This document shows positions 6,739-15,112 of a DNA stretch of 17,356 bases, piece after piece. The translations under genes were made by a program, and so were the position numbers. Below the pieces are notes generated by a model. It was given only the letters and a program-made list of their open reading frames with translations. It was not told the DNA's origin and did no database searches. This DNA is from an uncultured Streptococcus sp. (GTDB taxonomy: Bacteria > Bacillota > Bacilli > Lactobacillales > Streptococcaceae). The first letter of the stretch is position 1. The number at the start of each line of letters is the position of its first letter. The stretch is taken from positions 1 through 17,356 of the forward strand of contig CAAEFF010000026.1 in the NCBI GenBank assembly GCA_900755085.1. Reading direction: 5' to 3'.

Positions 6739-9700
6739 CTAGTTTTCTTCTTTTTCTTGTTTCATTTCCAATAAGGTTTGACCAAATTGCTTCAGAGCTT
6801 CTAAAATTTCAAAATCTTTCTTGTTTCGACTATCAAAGATCACTTCAATCAATCCCTTTTCTTCTGCAATCTGTGCCTTTAACTGTGTCATTGACAGAGC
6901 TTTGAAATAATCCTGCGTTAAAAACAGTTGTTTGGCAATAGGTTCAAATTTCACTGTCACTTTTTGTTGTTTTCTCTCAACAAGACGGACAAAGACTTGA
7001 TCTAAGTAAGCTTTCACTAAACCAATTTCAAGTAGGTAGGCGACAACATCTGGGTATTCTCCAAAACGATCAATTAATTCATCTTGTAAATATTCATAAT
7101 CCGTAATAGAAGTCATGTTACGAATTTGTTTGTAAATTTCAATTTTTTGACGTTGATCTGAAATATATTCATTAGGTAAATAAGCATCTATTTGAAGGTT
7201 CAACTCTGCATTACTCTTTTGCTTGCGATGCTCTTGGCCTTGTTTCTTAGCAATAGCTTCTTCTAATAATTGGGAATACATTTCAAAACCAACTGAATCG
7301 ATGAAACCGGATTGAGAAGCTCCAAGGATATTTCCTGCTCCACGGATCGATAGATCTCGCATAGCAATTTTAAATCCAGACCCTAATTCAGTAAAGCCTT
7401 TAATCGCTTCTAAACGTTTTTCTGATACTTCTGTAAGAGATTTATCTGGACGATACATCAAGTAAGCATAAGCGATTCGGTTACTTCGACCCACACGACC
7501 TCTTAATTGATAAAGAGTAGAAAGTCCCATATGATCGGCATTTTCAATAAAGAGCGTATTGGCATTTGGAATATCCACACCTGTCTCAATAATAGTTGTT
7601 GTTACTAAGACATCGTATTCGCCATCAATGAAATCTAACAAGGTATTTTCCAAGCGAACTTCACTCATCTGGCCATGAACAAAGCCAATCGAAGCTTCTG
7701 GAATCAACTCTTTTAACTCGGATACTTTTTGCTCAATCGTATCTACCTTATTGTAAAGATAGTACACTTGACCTCCACGATCCATCTCCCGCAACACAGC
7801 ATCTCGAATAATAGTTGGATTGGTCTCTAATACAAAAGTTTGCACAGGATACCGATTAGTTGGAGGTGTTTCAATGACAGATAAATCTCGAATTCCTAGC
7901 ATAGACATATGGAGCGTCCGAGGAATAGGGGTAGCTGTCAAGGTAAGCACATCCACCTTTTTTTTCAATTCTTTCAAGGTTTCTTTGTGCTTCACTCCAA
8001 AACGTTGTTCTTCATCGATCACGATTAAGCCCAAGTCTGAAAAGACGACATCTTTGGACAATAACCGGTGAGTTCCAATAATGATATCCACTCGTCCTTT
8101 TTTCAACTTTTCAAGCGTTTCTTTCTGCTCTGCTTTACTCTGGAAACGACTTAAAACAGCAACTTCTACCGCAAAAGCTTCAAAACGCTCCTTAAAATTG
8201 GCATAATGTTGTTGGGCAAGAACAGTCGTAGGAACCAGCACTGCTACTTGTTTATGATCATTGACTGCCTTAAAAGCTGCTCGCATAGCAACCTCTGTTT
8301 TCCCAAAACCGACGTCTCCAACCAGCAACCGGTCCATTGGACGATTCGATTCCATATCTTTTTTGATTTCTTCAATGGAGCGCAACTGATCATCCGTTTC
8401 AATATATGGAAAATCGTGCTCAAAAGCTTCTTGATTATCATCGTCTGAAGAATAAGCAAATCCTTCTAATTGACTACGCTCTGCATAGAGTTTTATCAAA
8501 TCATCCGCAATATCCTCCACCTGGGTCTGAACCTTTTGCTTCGTTTTTTGGAAACGACCATCGTTTAATTTGTTAATTTTTGGCGTTTTTCCATCACTTG
8601 CAACGTATTTGGACAACATCTGAATCTGATCGACAGGAATCGAGATGCGATCTCCATTTTGATATTGAATGGAGACATAATCACGATGGACACCCGAAAT
8701 TTCAATCGTTTCAATTCCCAAATATTGACCAATACCATGAACTTGGTGAACAACATAGTCCCCTTTTTCCAGTTCATTATAATTTTTTAGACGTTCTGCA
8801 TTAGAAATATTTTGCCTGCGAATCTTTCGCTTGATTTTTTTCTGATAAATCTCTGACTCTGTAATGTAGACAATTTTTTCATCAACAAATTGAAAACCGT
8901 GAGCTAGTCCTCCAACAATTAATTGACTAGCTTGAGGAATGATTGAATCACCATCAATATAATCTAGTCGAATTTCATACTCTTCTAAATTTTTATGGAG
9001 TTGCTGAAGATTGTGATGAGAACTTGCTTGTATAATAACCGTATAGTTTGATTTTCGATACCGTTCAATTTCCTCTTTTAGTAAATCAAATTGTCCAAAA
9101 AACTCCTGCATTGGGTATTGATTAAATTGATACAAATGATCAAACTTCAGATTTCCCAATCCTTTTTGAAAGTTTGAAAAATAAGTTGCAGGTGTATATT
9201 TTCGTAATATGGTACTGGTGTCTGCAAAATACACTTGGCGAGAAGAAGCTCTGTTTTTATGTAAATCTTCCGTCAAGAGATTAGCTACATCCAGGTCAAA
9301 TCTTGCTATTTGATCGGCTATTTTTTGATAATCATCAAGAAAAACAGGAGTGTGTTTAGGAAGATAATCAAATAATGTATATTGTTTCTCATAAAAGAAA
9401 CTAATAAATTTTATAAGATCCGGATGGAGTTTTCTTTGAGAAATATCTCCTAGAATTTCTGCTAGATAAGATTTAAATTCTTCATTCGCGCTCTGTTCTT
9501 GTAATTGTTCGATTTGCTTCTGACCACGGATGAAATCTTCCTCTTGCAATAATAGATCACTCACTGCTTTCAGTTGAACTTCTTCGACATTTTCAACAGA
9601 ACGCTGGCTTTCTGGGTCAAAAATTCGGATACCATCAATCTCATCTCCGAAAAATTCAATCCGATATGGTTGGAGTTGGTCGATCTCAAAGATATCTAAA

Positions 9701-10233
9701 ATATCTCCTCGTATACTGAACTCACCTTGTTGCAAAACCTGGCCCACTTTTTGATAGCCAATTTTCTGTAATGTTTCACTCATAGTAGTTAAGTCTATTT
9801 CTTGACCAACCTTCAATTGAAAAATGCTAGATACAAAAACTTTAGGAGAAGGTAATAGTAGTTTGATACCACTCACATTGGTCACAAGGATACCTTGACG
9901 ATCCTCTTGACATAAAAAGTTCAAAGCCTCTAATCGTGCAAATTGCCTTTCTTGTGAAGCAAAAACAAATTCTGCTAAAGGGTTATCATCTCCCAAAAAT
10001 GTATGGACTTTGTCCTCTCCAAGTAAAGCAATAAAATCACTAGCCAATCGTTCCGCTTCGTTATAACTAGAGGTTATGAGGACTGCTTTTTCAATAGAAT
10101 CAAAAGCGGAAGCCATTACAATAGCCTTAGTAGTCACAGATAATCCTAAAATTAACTCTCTATTGTTTTTCTGTAATCCTTGTTGCCAGGATAGAAGGTC
10201 GGAATTTTGACTCACTAAATCAATGACATTCAT
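6739..10233 (-). CDS. mfd: Transcription-repair coupling factor Mfd
   Basis: ATP-dependent DNA translocase that removes RNA polymerase stalled at lesions and recruits UvrA for nucleotide excision repair. The N-terminal third is the UvrB-like region, including the GEFSIRGDILDIF and YRIEFFGDEIDGIR blocks. The RNA-polymerase-interacting domain follows, with LEKGDYVVHQVHGIGQY. The RecG-like helicase motor has Walker A GDVGFGKTE near 637-645, DEEQ near 740, TATPIPRTLHMSM and the RGRVGRS arginine-finger motif. The C-terminal domain that masks UvrA binding completes the protein. The 1164-aa length is normal. It starts 4 nt after pth with only a weak ribosome site, so translation is probably coupled. 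Intact, with no frameshift seen. Confidence 0.98.
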   Translation of the reverse strand: MNVIDLVSQNSDLLSWQQGLQKNNRELILGLSVTTKAIVMASAFDSIEKAVLITSSYNEAERLASDFIALLGEDKVHTFLGDDNPLAEFVFASQERQFARLEALNFLCQEDRQGILVTNVSGIKLLLPSPKVFVSSIFQLKVGQEIDLTTMSETLQKIGYQKVGQVLQQGEFSIRGDILDIFEIDQLQPYRIEFFGDEIDGIRIFDPESQRSVENVEEVQLKAVSDLLLQEEDFIRGQKQIEQLQEQSANEEFKSYLAEILGDISQRKLHPDLIKFISFFYEKQYTLFDYLPKHTPVFLDDYQKIADQIARFDLDVANLLTEDLHKNRASSRQVYFADTSTILRKYTPATYFSNFQKGLGNLKFDHLYQFNQYPMQEFFGQFDLLKEEIERYRKSNYTVIIQASSHHNLQQLHKNLEEYEIRLDYIDGDSIIPQASQLIVGGLAHGFQFVDEKIVYITESEIYQKKIKRKIRRQNISNAERLKNYNELEKGDYVVHQVHGIGQYLGIETIEISGVHRDYVSIQYQNGDRISIPVDQIQMLSKYVASDGKTPKINKLNDGRFQKTKQKVQTQVEDIADDLIKLYAERSQLEGFAYSSDDDNQEAFEHDFPYIETDDQLRSIEEIKKDMESNRPMDRLLVGDVGFGKTEVAMRAAFKAVNDHKQVAVLVPTTVLAQQHYANFKERFEAFAVEVAVLSRFQSKAEQKETLEKLKKGRVDIIIGTHRLLSKDVVFSDLGLIVIDEEQRFGVKHKETLKELKKKVDVLTLTATPIPRTLHMSMLGIRDLSVIETPPTNRYPVQTFVLETNPTIIRDAVLREMDRGGQVYYLYNKVDTIEQKVSELKELIPEASIGFVHGQMSEVRLENTLLDFIDGEYDVLVTTTIIETGVDIPNANTLFIENADHMGLSTLYQLRGRVGRSNRIAYAYLMYRPDKSLTEVSEKRLEAIKGFTELGSGFKIAMRDLSIRGAGNILGASQSGFIDSVGFEMYSQLLEEAIAKKQGQEHRKQKSNAELNLQIDAYLPNEYISDQRQKIEIYKQIRNMTSITDYEYLQDELIDRFGEYPDVVAYLLEIGLVKAYLDQVFVRLVERKQQKVTVKFEPIAKQLFLTQDYFKALSMTQLKAQIAEEKGLIEVIFDSRNKKDFEILEALKQFGQTLLEMKQEKEEN

Positions 10234-10237
10234 CTAC

Positions 10238-10807
10238 TTACCCGTTGTATTTCTGCATGCTTCTTTCAAAATTTTCTTCTACCAAGTAATCGTTAATCGC
10301 TTCTTCTACTCGATCGATTGTTTGTAGAATGGTGATGTAATCGTCTTTATCAAATTTTCCTAAGACATGATGAACAACTGACATGCCCTGCTTAGGTCTT
10401 CCAATGCCAATCTTAATTCGATAAAAAGTCTGAGTTCCAATATGATTTATAATCGATTTGATTCCGTTATGACCTCCAGCTGATCCTTTAGCTCGAAGAC
10501 GAATCTTGCCAACTTCCATATCTAAATCATCATAAACAACCAAAAGATCTTTAATTTCCAGACCATAATAAGTCAGAAGAGCATGGACTGCTTTTCCACT
10601 CTCATTCATGAAGGTGGTTGGTTTCACAAAATAGATCTTTTCACCATTCAAAAATATTGAGGCAATATCAGCTTGAAAAATCTTATCATGGGAGAAAGTA
10701 AGATTTAAAGACTTTGCCATTTGATCCACTAACATAAAGCCTACATTGTGTTTGGTTTCAACATACTTATCCCCTGGATTTCCTAATCCAACAATTAATT
10801 TCGTCAT
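10238..10807 (-). CDS. pth: Peptidyl-tRNA hydrolase
   Basis: Releases tRNA from peptidyl-tRNAs that drop off the ribosome, an essential recycling step. With the start at 10807 the product is 189 aa and begins MTKLIVGLGNPG. The family's functional residues then fall at their usual numbers: N10, H20 (catalytic), N68, D93 and N114. This agreement, plus AAAGGA 6 nt before the ATG, rejects the 16-residue upstream extension to 10855. Forms a two-gene unit with mfd. Confidence 0.97.
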   Translation of the reverse strand: MTKLIVGLGNPGDKYVETKHNVGFMLVDQMAKSLNLTFSHDKIFQADIASIFLNGEKIYFVKPTTFMNESGKAVHALLTYYGLEIKDLLVVYDDLDMEVGKIRLRAKGSAGGHNGIKSIINHIGTQTFYRIKIGIGRPKQGMSVVHHVLGKFDKDDYITILQTIDRVEEAINDYLVEENFERSMQKYNG

Positions 10808-10834
10808 CTCTTTTCCTTTCAAAAACGCTAAAAG

Positions 10835-10857
10835 GGTTGGAAATATTTTTTCCAACC
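10835..10857 (-). terminator. Hairpin between ychF and pth: terminator or attenuator
   Basis: On the minus strand GGTTGGAAA pairs perfectly with TTTCCAACC (9 bp, 5-nt loop), with AAA/TTT extending the stem past a bulged C. The trailing sequence is CTTTTAGCGTTTTT, an interrupted T run. It lies 20 nt after the ychF stop. No good promoter is seen between it and pth, so partial termination with read-through into pth-mfd is plausible. Confidence 0.6.
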
Positions 10858-10877
10858 TTTATATATTTTTAACTTTC

Positions 10878-11993
10878 TTAAACATTGAAACGGAATTCCA
10901 TGATGTCACCATCTTGGACAACATATTCTTTTCCTTCTTCTCGTAAGCGTCCAGCTTCTTTTACAGCCTTTTCAGAACCGTATTTGACCAAATCATCATA
11001 GGACATGGTAACGGCACGAATAAATCCTTTTTCAAAATCAGAGTGGATGATTCCAGCTGCTTGAGGAGCTTTCATACCACGTTTGAAGGTCCAAGCACGC
11101 ACTTCTTTTTCACCAGCTGTGAAATAAGTGCCAAGTCCCAACAAGTGGTAAGCTGCACGCGTGAGTTTATCAACTCCAGACTCTGTTAGCCCAATCGCCT
11201 CTAAAAATTCTTGTTTATCTGCATCATCTAGCTCAGAAATTTCTTCCTCAGCACGCGCAGAAATCACCACGACTTCCGCATTCTCTGTTGCCGCAAAGTC
11301 ACGAATTTGCTTCACATAGTCAATAGAGTCTGGATCTGCAACAACATCTTCATCCACATTTGCTACATAAAGAACTGGTTTTGTTGTCAAAAGGAAAAGT
11401 CCTTTCACCACTTTTTGTTCTTCCTCCGTGAATTCAATGGTCCGAGCTGATTTTCCATCTTCCAGAACTGGTTTGATTTTTTGTAGAACATTAAATTCCT
11501 CAACAGAATCCTTATCTTTTTGTGTGCGAGCGATTTTTTCTACACGCGCATATCGTTTATTGACAGACTCTAAATCGGCTAAAATTAATTCTAAATTGAT
11601 AGTATCAATATCTGCTAGTGGATCAACAAAGGCATCTTCACGACCTTGCTCCCGCATGACATTTTCATCATCAAAAGCACGCACTACATGGACAATAGCA
11701 TCTACTTCACGGATATTGGCCAAGAATTTATTACCAAGACCTTCTCCTTTTGATGCACCTTTTACAATTCCAGCAATATCTGTAAATTCAAAAGTGGTCG
11801 GAACTGTCTTCTTAGGAGTAATCATTTCAGTTAATTTTTGTAGTCGTTCATCAGGAACTTCTACCATACCGACATTTGGATCAATGGTCGCAAAGGGATA
11901 GTTTGCGGCCTCTGCTCCTGCTTTTGTAATTGCGTTAAATAAGGTTGATTTACCAACGTTCGGCAAACCCACGATACCTGCTGTTAAAGCCAT
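10878..11993 (-). CDS. ychF: Redox-regulated ATPase YchF (OLA1 family)
   Basis: Obg-related P-loop NTPase that prefers ATP, associates with ribosomes and acts in stress response. The G1 loop GLPNVGKST is at 9-17 and the G3 DIAG at 72-75. The G4 site is NVDE (212-215), the NxxE variant that marks the ATP-preferring YchF branch. The C-terminal TGS domain (about 282-371) ends with DGDIMEFRFNV. The 371-aa length is typical. GGAG precedes the ATG by 11 nt. It has its own promoter and stands alone between two terminator-like hairpins. Confidence 0.97.
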   Translation of the reverse strand: MALTAGIVGLPNVGKSTLFNAITKAGAEAANYPFATIDPNVGMVEVPDERLQKLTEMITPKKTVPTTFEFTDIAGIVKGASKGEGLGNKFLANIREVDAIVHVVRAFDDENVMREQGREDAFVDPLADIDTINLELILADLESVNKRYARVEKIARTQKDKDSVEEFNVLQKIKPVLEDGKSARTIEFTEEEQKVVKGLFLLTTKPVLYVANVDEDVVADPDSIDYVKQIRDFAATENAEVVVISARAEEEISELDDADKQEFLEAIGLTESGVDKLTRAAYHLLGLGTYFTAGEKEVRAWTFKRGMKAPQAAGIIHSDFEKGFIRAVTMSYDDLVKYGSEKAVKEAGRLREEGKEYVVQDGDIMEFRFNV

Positions 11994-12029
11994 AATTTTT
12001 AATTCTCCGTTTTCATTTCAATCTTTTTC

Positions 12030-12058
12030 ATTATAACATAATTCAGGATACAAGTTAA
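12030..12058 (-). promoter_or_regulatory. Promoter of ychF
   Basis: On the minus strand TTAACT (12058-12053), a 17-nt spacer and a perfect TATAAT (12035-12030) lie upstream of ychF. The leader would be about 30 nt, carrying CGGAGAA as ribosome site. Confidence 0.75.
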
Positions 12059-12119
12059 GTAGTCATTTATTCAGGTACACGATGATTCTCAGAAACTAGA
12101 AGCATGAAGTAGGCAGAAG

Positions 12120-12158
12120 AAAAAAGGTAATTGAATACAATAGCTCATTCAACTACCT
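12120..12158 (-). terminator. Rho-independent terminator after dnaN-DUF951
   Basis: On the minus strand AGGTAGTTGAAT pairs with ATTCAATTACCT (12 bp, one G-U pair) around a 10-nt loop, followed by six T. It starts 7 nt after the DUF951 stop codon. Between it and the ychF promoter (about 12059-12119) I see nothing recognisable. Confidence 0.88.
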
Positions 12159-12165
12159 CTTTTAT

Positions 12166-12366
12166 CTATTCCTTTTCCAGGACTTTCTTCATTTTCTGTT
12201 CAAAATCATGGCGACTCATCATGACCACATGATCACAATTGCTACACTTGATTTTTATATCTGCACCAAGTCGCGTAATTTCCCAACGATTTGCCTTCTT
12301 GCCTGTTTCTTTTATCACACAAGCGTGAGGCTTTTTCATTTCTATAAAATCACCTAACGTATACAT
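12166..12366 (-). CDS. DUF951 family small zinc-ribbon-like protein
   Basis: A 66-aa protein of unknown function found next to dnaN in streptococci and relatives (SP_0003 position). Residues 4-20 (LGDFIEMKKPHACVIKE) and 28-38 (WEITRLGADIK) suggest a small beta-barrel. CSNCDH at 41-46 gives a CxxC pair, and C16 or a nearby histidine could complete a metal site. It starts 12 nt after dnaN with AGGTGAATC before the ATG, so it is co-transcribed with dnaN. The basic, metal-ribbon character suggests nucleic-acid or ribosome binding, but this is only inference. Confidence 0.9.
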   Translation of the reverse strand: MYTLGDFIEMKKPHACVIKETGKKANRWEITRLGADIKIKCSNCDHVVMMSRHDFEQKMKKVLEKE

Positions 12367-12378
12367 GATTCACCTATG

Positions 12379-13515
12379 TTAATTTGTGCGAACTGGCGTA
12401 ATTAATTGAATGAACCCTTGTTCATTTCCTTCCGGAACCAATGTAAATGGTCTAACAGAAGAAATGAAACGAATCACAACTTGTTCACTGTCAATAGCTT
12501 TTAGCGCCTCAATCAAATAAGTTGGATTAAAGCTAATGGACAAGTCCTCTCCTGCAACAGCACTCGTATCAATTTCTTCGTTTACCCGTCCAACTTCTGG
12601 TGAATGAACGTGGGAAGAAACAATTCCATTTTTGAATTCCAATTTGACCGTTCCGTTTTGAGTCGCATTTGAAAGAAGACGAGCACGTTCCATGGCAAAT
12701 CGAAGGTTGGCCACATTGAAGGTTGCTTCTGTATTGAATTCTGTTGGAATGAGACGATCTGTATCAGGGTAATTTCCTTCTAGCAAACGGGTATAGAAAC
12801 TAATGTGTTCACTTCTAAAGAGGATTTGATTGTTAGCAAAGAAAACTTCAACTGTTTCAATATCATCAGAAAAGACAGAGGTGAATTCACGAAGAGAACG
12901 ACTTGGGATGACGACATCAAAGTTGTCTCCATTTTTTTCCAGTGTAATCACTTTTTGACTCATACGGTGAGAGTCTGTTGCTACTGTTTTTAGCTCTGTA
13001 TGATCCGATAAAACAAAGTGAACACCTGTCAAAATTGGACGACTTTCTTGTACACTTGCTGCAAATGCTGTTTCATTAATTAATTGTTTTAATAATTTTG
13101 TTTCCAAAACTAATGGATTACTTGCAGCAATTTCTTGAATACGTGGATATTGATCTGCATCTTTTCCTTTAAGTGTAATTTCTGATTTTCCACTTGTTAA
13201 AAGAACCTGTTTTTGTTCAATTTCTTTAAAATCTAAAGTAACATCTGGTAAACTTGAAACCACATTAATAAAGAAAGTTGCTTCCAATAAAATAGAACCT
13301 GGAGAAGTCACTAATAAACCTGCATTTTCATCTTTAATAGAAATAAAGTTTTCAATTGAAATTTGGCCATTCGATCCAGATAAGGCAACTCCTTCTGGAG
13401 TTACATCTATTTTAATTGTTGAGAGGATTGGAATAGCATTTTTTGAACTGATCGCTCTTTTTGTAGTATTTAGTGCTTGTAAAAATAAAGTTTTGTTAAT
13501 AGAGAAATTTATCAT
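12379..13515 (-). CDS. dnaN: DNA polymerase III beta subunit (sliding clamp)
   Basis: Ring-shaped dimeric clamp that holds the replicative polymerase on DNA and docks repair and initiation-control proteins. Three repeated clamp domains, total 378 aa with this start. Recognisable segments are KRAISSKNAIPILSTIKID (domain 1), SRPILTGVHFVLSDHTELKTVATDSHRMS (domain 2) and the C-terminal FTLVPEGNEQGFIQLITPVRTN with the conserved LI-PVR end. I chose ATG 13515 (MINFS) because AAAGGA is 6 nt upstream and homologues begin MIHFS; the ATG at 13521 directly abuts the ribosome site. The promoter lies in the dnaA-dnaN gap, which is also part of oriC, so initiation and dnaN transcription share DNA. Confidence 0.97.
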   Translation of the reverse strand: MINFSINKTLFLQALNTTKRAISSKNAIPILSTIKIDVTPEGVALSGSNGQISIENFISIKDENAGLLVTSPGSILLEATFFINVVSSLPDVTLDFKEIEQKQVLLTSGKSEITLKGKDADQYPRIQEIAASNPLVLETKLLKQLINETAFAASVQESRPILTGVHFVLSDHTELKTVATDSHRMSQKVITLEKNGDNFDVVIPSRSLREFTSVFSDDIETVEVFFANNQILFRSEHISFYTRLLEGNYPDTDRLIPTEFNTEATFNVANLRFAMERARLLSNATQNGTVKLEFKNGIVSSHVHSPEVGRVNEEIDTSAVAGEDLSISFNPTYLIEALKAIDSEQVVIRFISSVRPFTLVPEGNEQGFIQLITPVRTN

Positions 13516-13550
13516 GGTCATTCCTTTTATTTATTTTATGATTAGTAAGT

Positions 13551-13565
13551 TAATAGTAATAGTAG
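13551..13565 (-). other. DnaA-trio array, proposed unwinding start of oriC
   Basis: On the minus strand the sequence reads CTA-CTA-TTA-CTA-TTA, i.e. five uninterrupted 3'-(G/A)AT-5' triplets on the complementary strand. It lies 4 nt beyond two abutting DnaA-box-like 9-mers and is followed by an AT-rich stretch. This is the arrangement of the basal unwinding element described for Bacillus subtilis oriC, where DnaA filaments load onto one strand. Seen directly as sequence; function by analogy. Confidence 0.75.
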
Positions 13566-13569
13566 GTTG

Positions 13570-13672
13570 TGTGGAAGTTGTGGAAAACTCTCCGAATCCT
13601 ATCTACGACTTGAAAAGTTACTTGTTTAAAAATTGTGCACAACCCCTAGAAGTTTAGAGAAAGTTATCCACA
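13570..13672. other. oriC, dnaA-dnaN part: DnaA-box cluster
   Basis: A perfect DnaA box TTATCCACA is at 13664-13672 (plus strand). On the minus strand TTTTCCACA (13587-13579, 8/9) abuts ACTTCCACA (13578-13570, 6/9). The palindrome TTGTGCACAA (13633-13642) also resembles a box (7/9). The gap between the dnaA stop and the dnaN start is 159 nt and is essentially filled by these elements, the trio array and the dnaN leader. Confidence 0.8.
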
Positions 13673-13674
13673 GA

Positions 13675-15033
13675 TTAATTTAATTTTTTCTTGATACTTT
13701 GAATTTCGAGTCGAAGATTATCATCTGTATCGACCATACTTTTAATTTTTTCATAAGCATGAATGACAGTCGTGTGGTCTTTCCCACCGAATTCTTTTCC
13801 GATGCGAGGCAGGGAGTTGTCCGTCATCTCTCTTGAAAGATACATGGCCACTTGTCGTGCTAGGACAATATTCTGAACTCTTCGCGAACCTTTGATTTCT
13901 TTTACACTGACTCCATAGAAGGCTCCAACTGCTTCCTGAATTTTTTCAATGGGGATGACAAGCGTCTTGCTATTATCGTTTTTACGAGCTCGAATAGCTT
14001 CAGCAGCAACATCGATCGTAATTTCTTTTAGTTTCTTAACCTTCGCCATTAAAGAAATATCATTTAAGGCTCCCTCTAAGTCTCTGACATTTGAATCAAA
14101 CTGACCAGCTAGATATTCTAGTGTGTCATTAGGAAAAATATAGTCTAGATCTTCAATTTTATTCCGTAAGATGGCAATCCGAGTTTCAAAATCAGGTGGT
14201 GTTATATTTTGCGTTAGTCCCCATTTGAAACGAGTAACCAAGCGCTCTTCAAGACTATCTAAATGATCCGGACTTCGATCGCTCGTTAGAACAATCTGTT
14301 TGTTGTCGCTATGGAGGGCATTAAAGGTATTAAAGAATTCCTCTTGAGTGGTTACTTTTTTCCCACCAAGTGATTGAATATCATCAATTAATAAGAGATC
14401 AAGACTTCTATATGTATTTTTGAAAGTCTTCATTTCTCCTAATCGAAGGTGCTCTAAAAATTCATTAATAAAGGTTTCTGCTGGGACATATTTAACTCGT
14501 GCATTTGGGATATTTTCTAAGATTTGATTTCCAATTGCATTCAATAGGTGAGTCTTTCCAAGCCCTGGTCCACCATAGATAAAGAGAGGGTTGTAAGTTG
14601 TTGCAAGATTTTCAGAAACTGCAAGCGCTGCTGCTTTCGCCCAAATATTTCCATCCCCTTGCACAAAATTATCAAAGGTATACTTCGATTTTAGACCTGT
14701 ATCAATTTTAGGCAACGGTTCGGTTGTCAAGCTACCTGAAGACAGTCTCCTATTCTCATTGCTATGATTGCTAGGAATTTCTTCGGTATCTTCAAAAACG
14801 AAATGGAACTTCAAATCTGTATTGTAGACTTCAAAGCTGGCTGTGATCAAAGCATTTTTTAGATTTGTTTCCCAAAATAGTTCTTTATAATTTCCATCAA
14901 GATAAATGGTAGCTGTCTCTCCATCGATTTTGACTAATTTTGAATCGGCGACAAAAAAATCATAGGCACTATCTTTTAATTGTAATTGGGCTAATTCTAA
15001 AAAACGAGACCAAAATTGCTCTTCTTGTGACAC
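13675..15033 (-). CDS. dnaA: Chromosomal replication initiator DnaA
   Basis: ATP-bound AAA+ protein that binds DnaA boxes, unwinds oriC and recruits the helicase. Domain I occupies about 1-82 and the variable linker, rich in Ser, Asn and Glu, about 83-112. The AAA+ domain III has Walker A GGPGLGKT (154-161), Walker B LLLIDD (213-218) and the SDRSPDHL sensor-1 region. DNA-binding domain IV carries the DnaA signature GGKDHTTVIHA (416-426). The 452-aa length is typical. The start is GTG with AAAGGAGG about 11 nt upstream, longer than ideal; an in-frame CTG lies 6 nt earlier. Boxes in the promoter suggest autoregulation. Confidence 0.98.
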   Translation of the reverse strand: MSQEEQFWSRFLELAQLQLKDSAYDFFVADSKLVKIDGETATIYLDGNYKELFWETNLKNALITASFEVYNTDLKFHFVFEDTEEIPSNHSNENRRLSSGSLTTEPLPKIDTGLKSKYTFDNFVQGDGNIWAKAAALAVSENLATTYNPLFIYGGPGLGKTHLLNAIGNQILENIPNARVKYVPAETFINEFLEHLRLGEMKTFKNTYRSLDLLLIDDIQSLGGKKVTTQEEFFNTFNALHSDNKQIVLTSDRSPDHLDSLEERLVTRFKWGLTQNITPPDFETRIAILRNKIEDLDYIFPNDTLEYLAGQFDSNVRDLEGALNDISLMAKVKKLKEITIDVAAEAIRARKNDNSKTLVIPIEKIQEAVGAFYGVSVKEIKGSRRVQNIVLARQVAMYLSREMTDNSLPRIGKEFGGKDHTTVIHAYEKIKSMVDTDDNLRLEIQSIKKKLN

Positions 15034-15058
15034 TATCAGACTTCCCTCCTTTTCTTGA

Positions 15059-15112
15059 ATTATATCAAATTATACGTACTCCTATTCTACCACAAACGAA
15101 AATAGTTTTCCA
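15059..15112 (-). promoter_or_regulatory. dnaA promoter region with three -10 candidates
   Basis: On the minus strand an extended -10 TGGTAGAAT (TAGAAT at 15089-15084) has TGGAAA (15112-15107) at a 17-nt spacing as -35. That -35 lies inside the DnaA box at 15106-15114, so DnaA could repress its own gene. Two perfect TATAAT hexamers follow at 15074-15069 and 15064-15059, without good -35 partners. Confidence 0.6.

Noticed and set aside
10808..10855. Sixteen-residue N-terminal extension of Pth
   Set aside because: It would be read from the hairpin 3' arm, has no ribosome site, and shifts the catalytic residues away from their normal numbers.
11428..11901. Plus-strand open frame opposite ychF
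   Set aside because: Antisense shadow of ychF: Ser-rich, no ribosome site, no recognisable motif.
13516..13521. Upstream ATG for dnaN adding Met-Thr
   Set aside because: It directly abuts the AAAGGA ribosome site; the ATG at 13515 has proper spacing and matches homologues.
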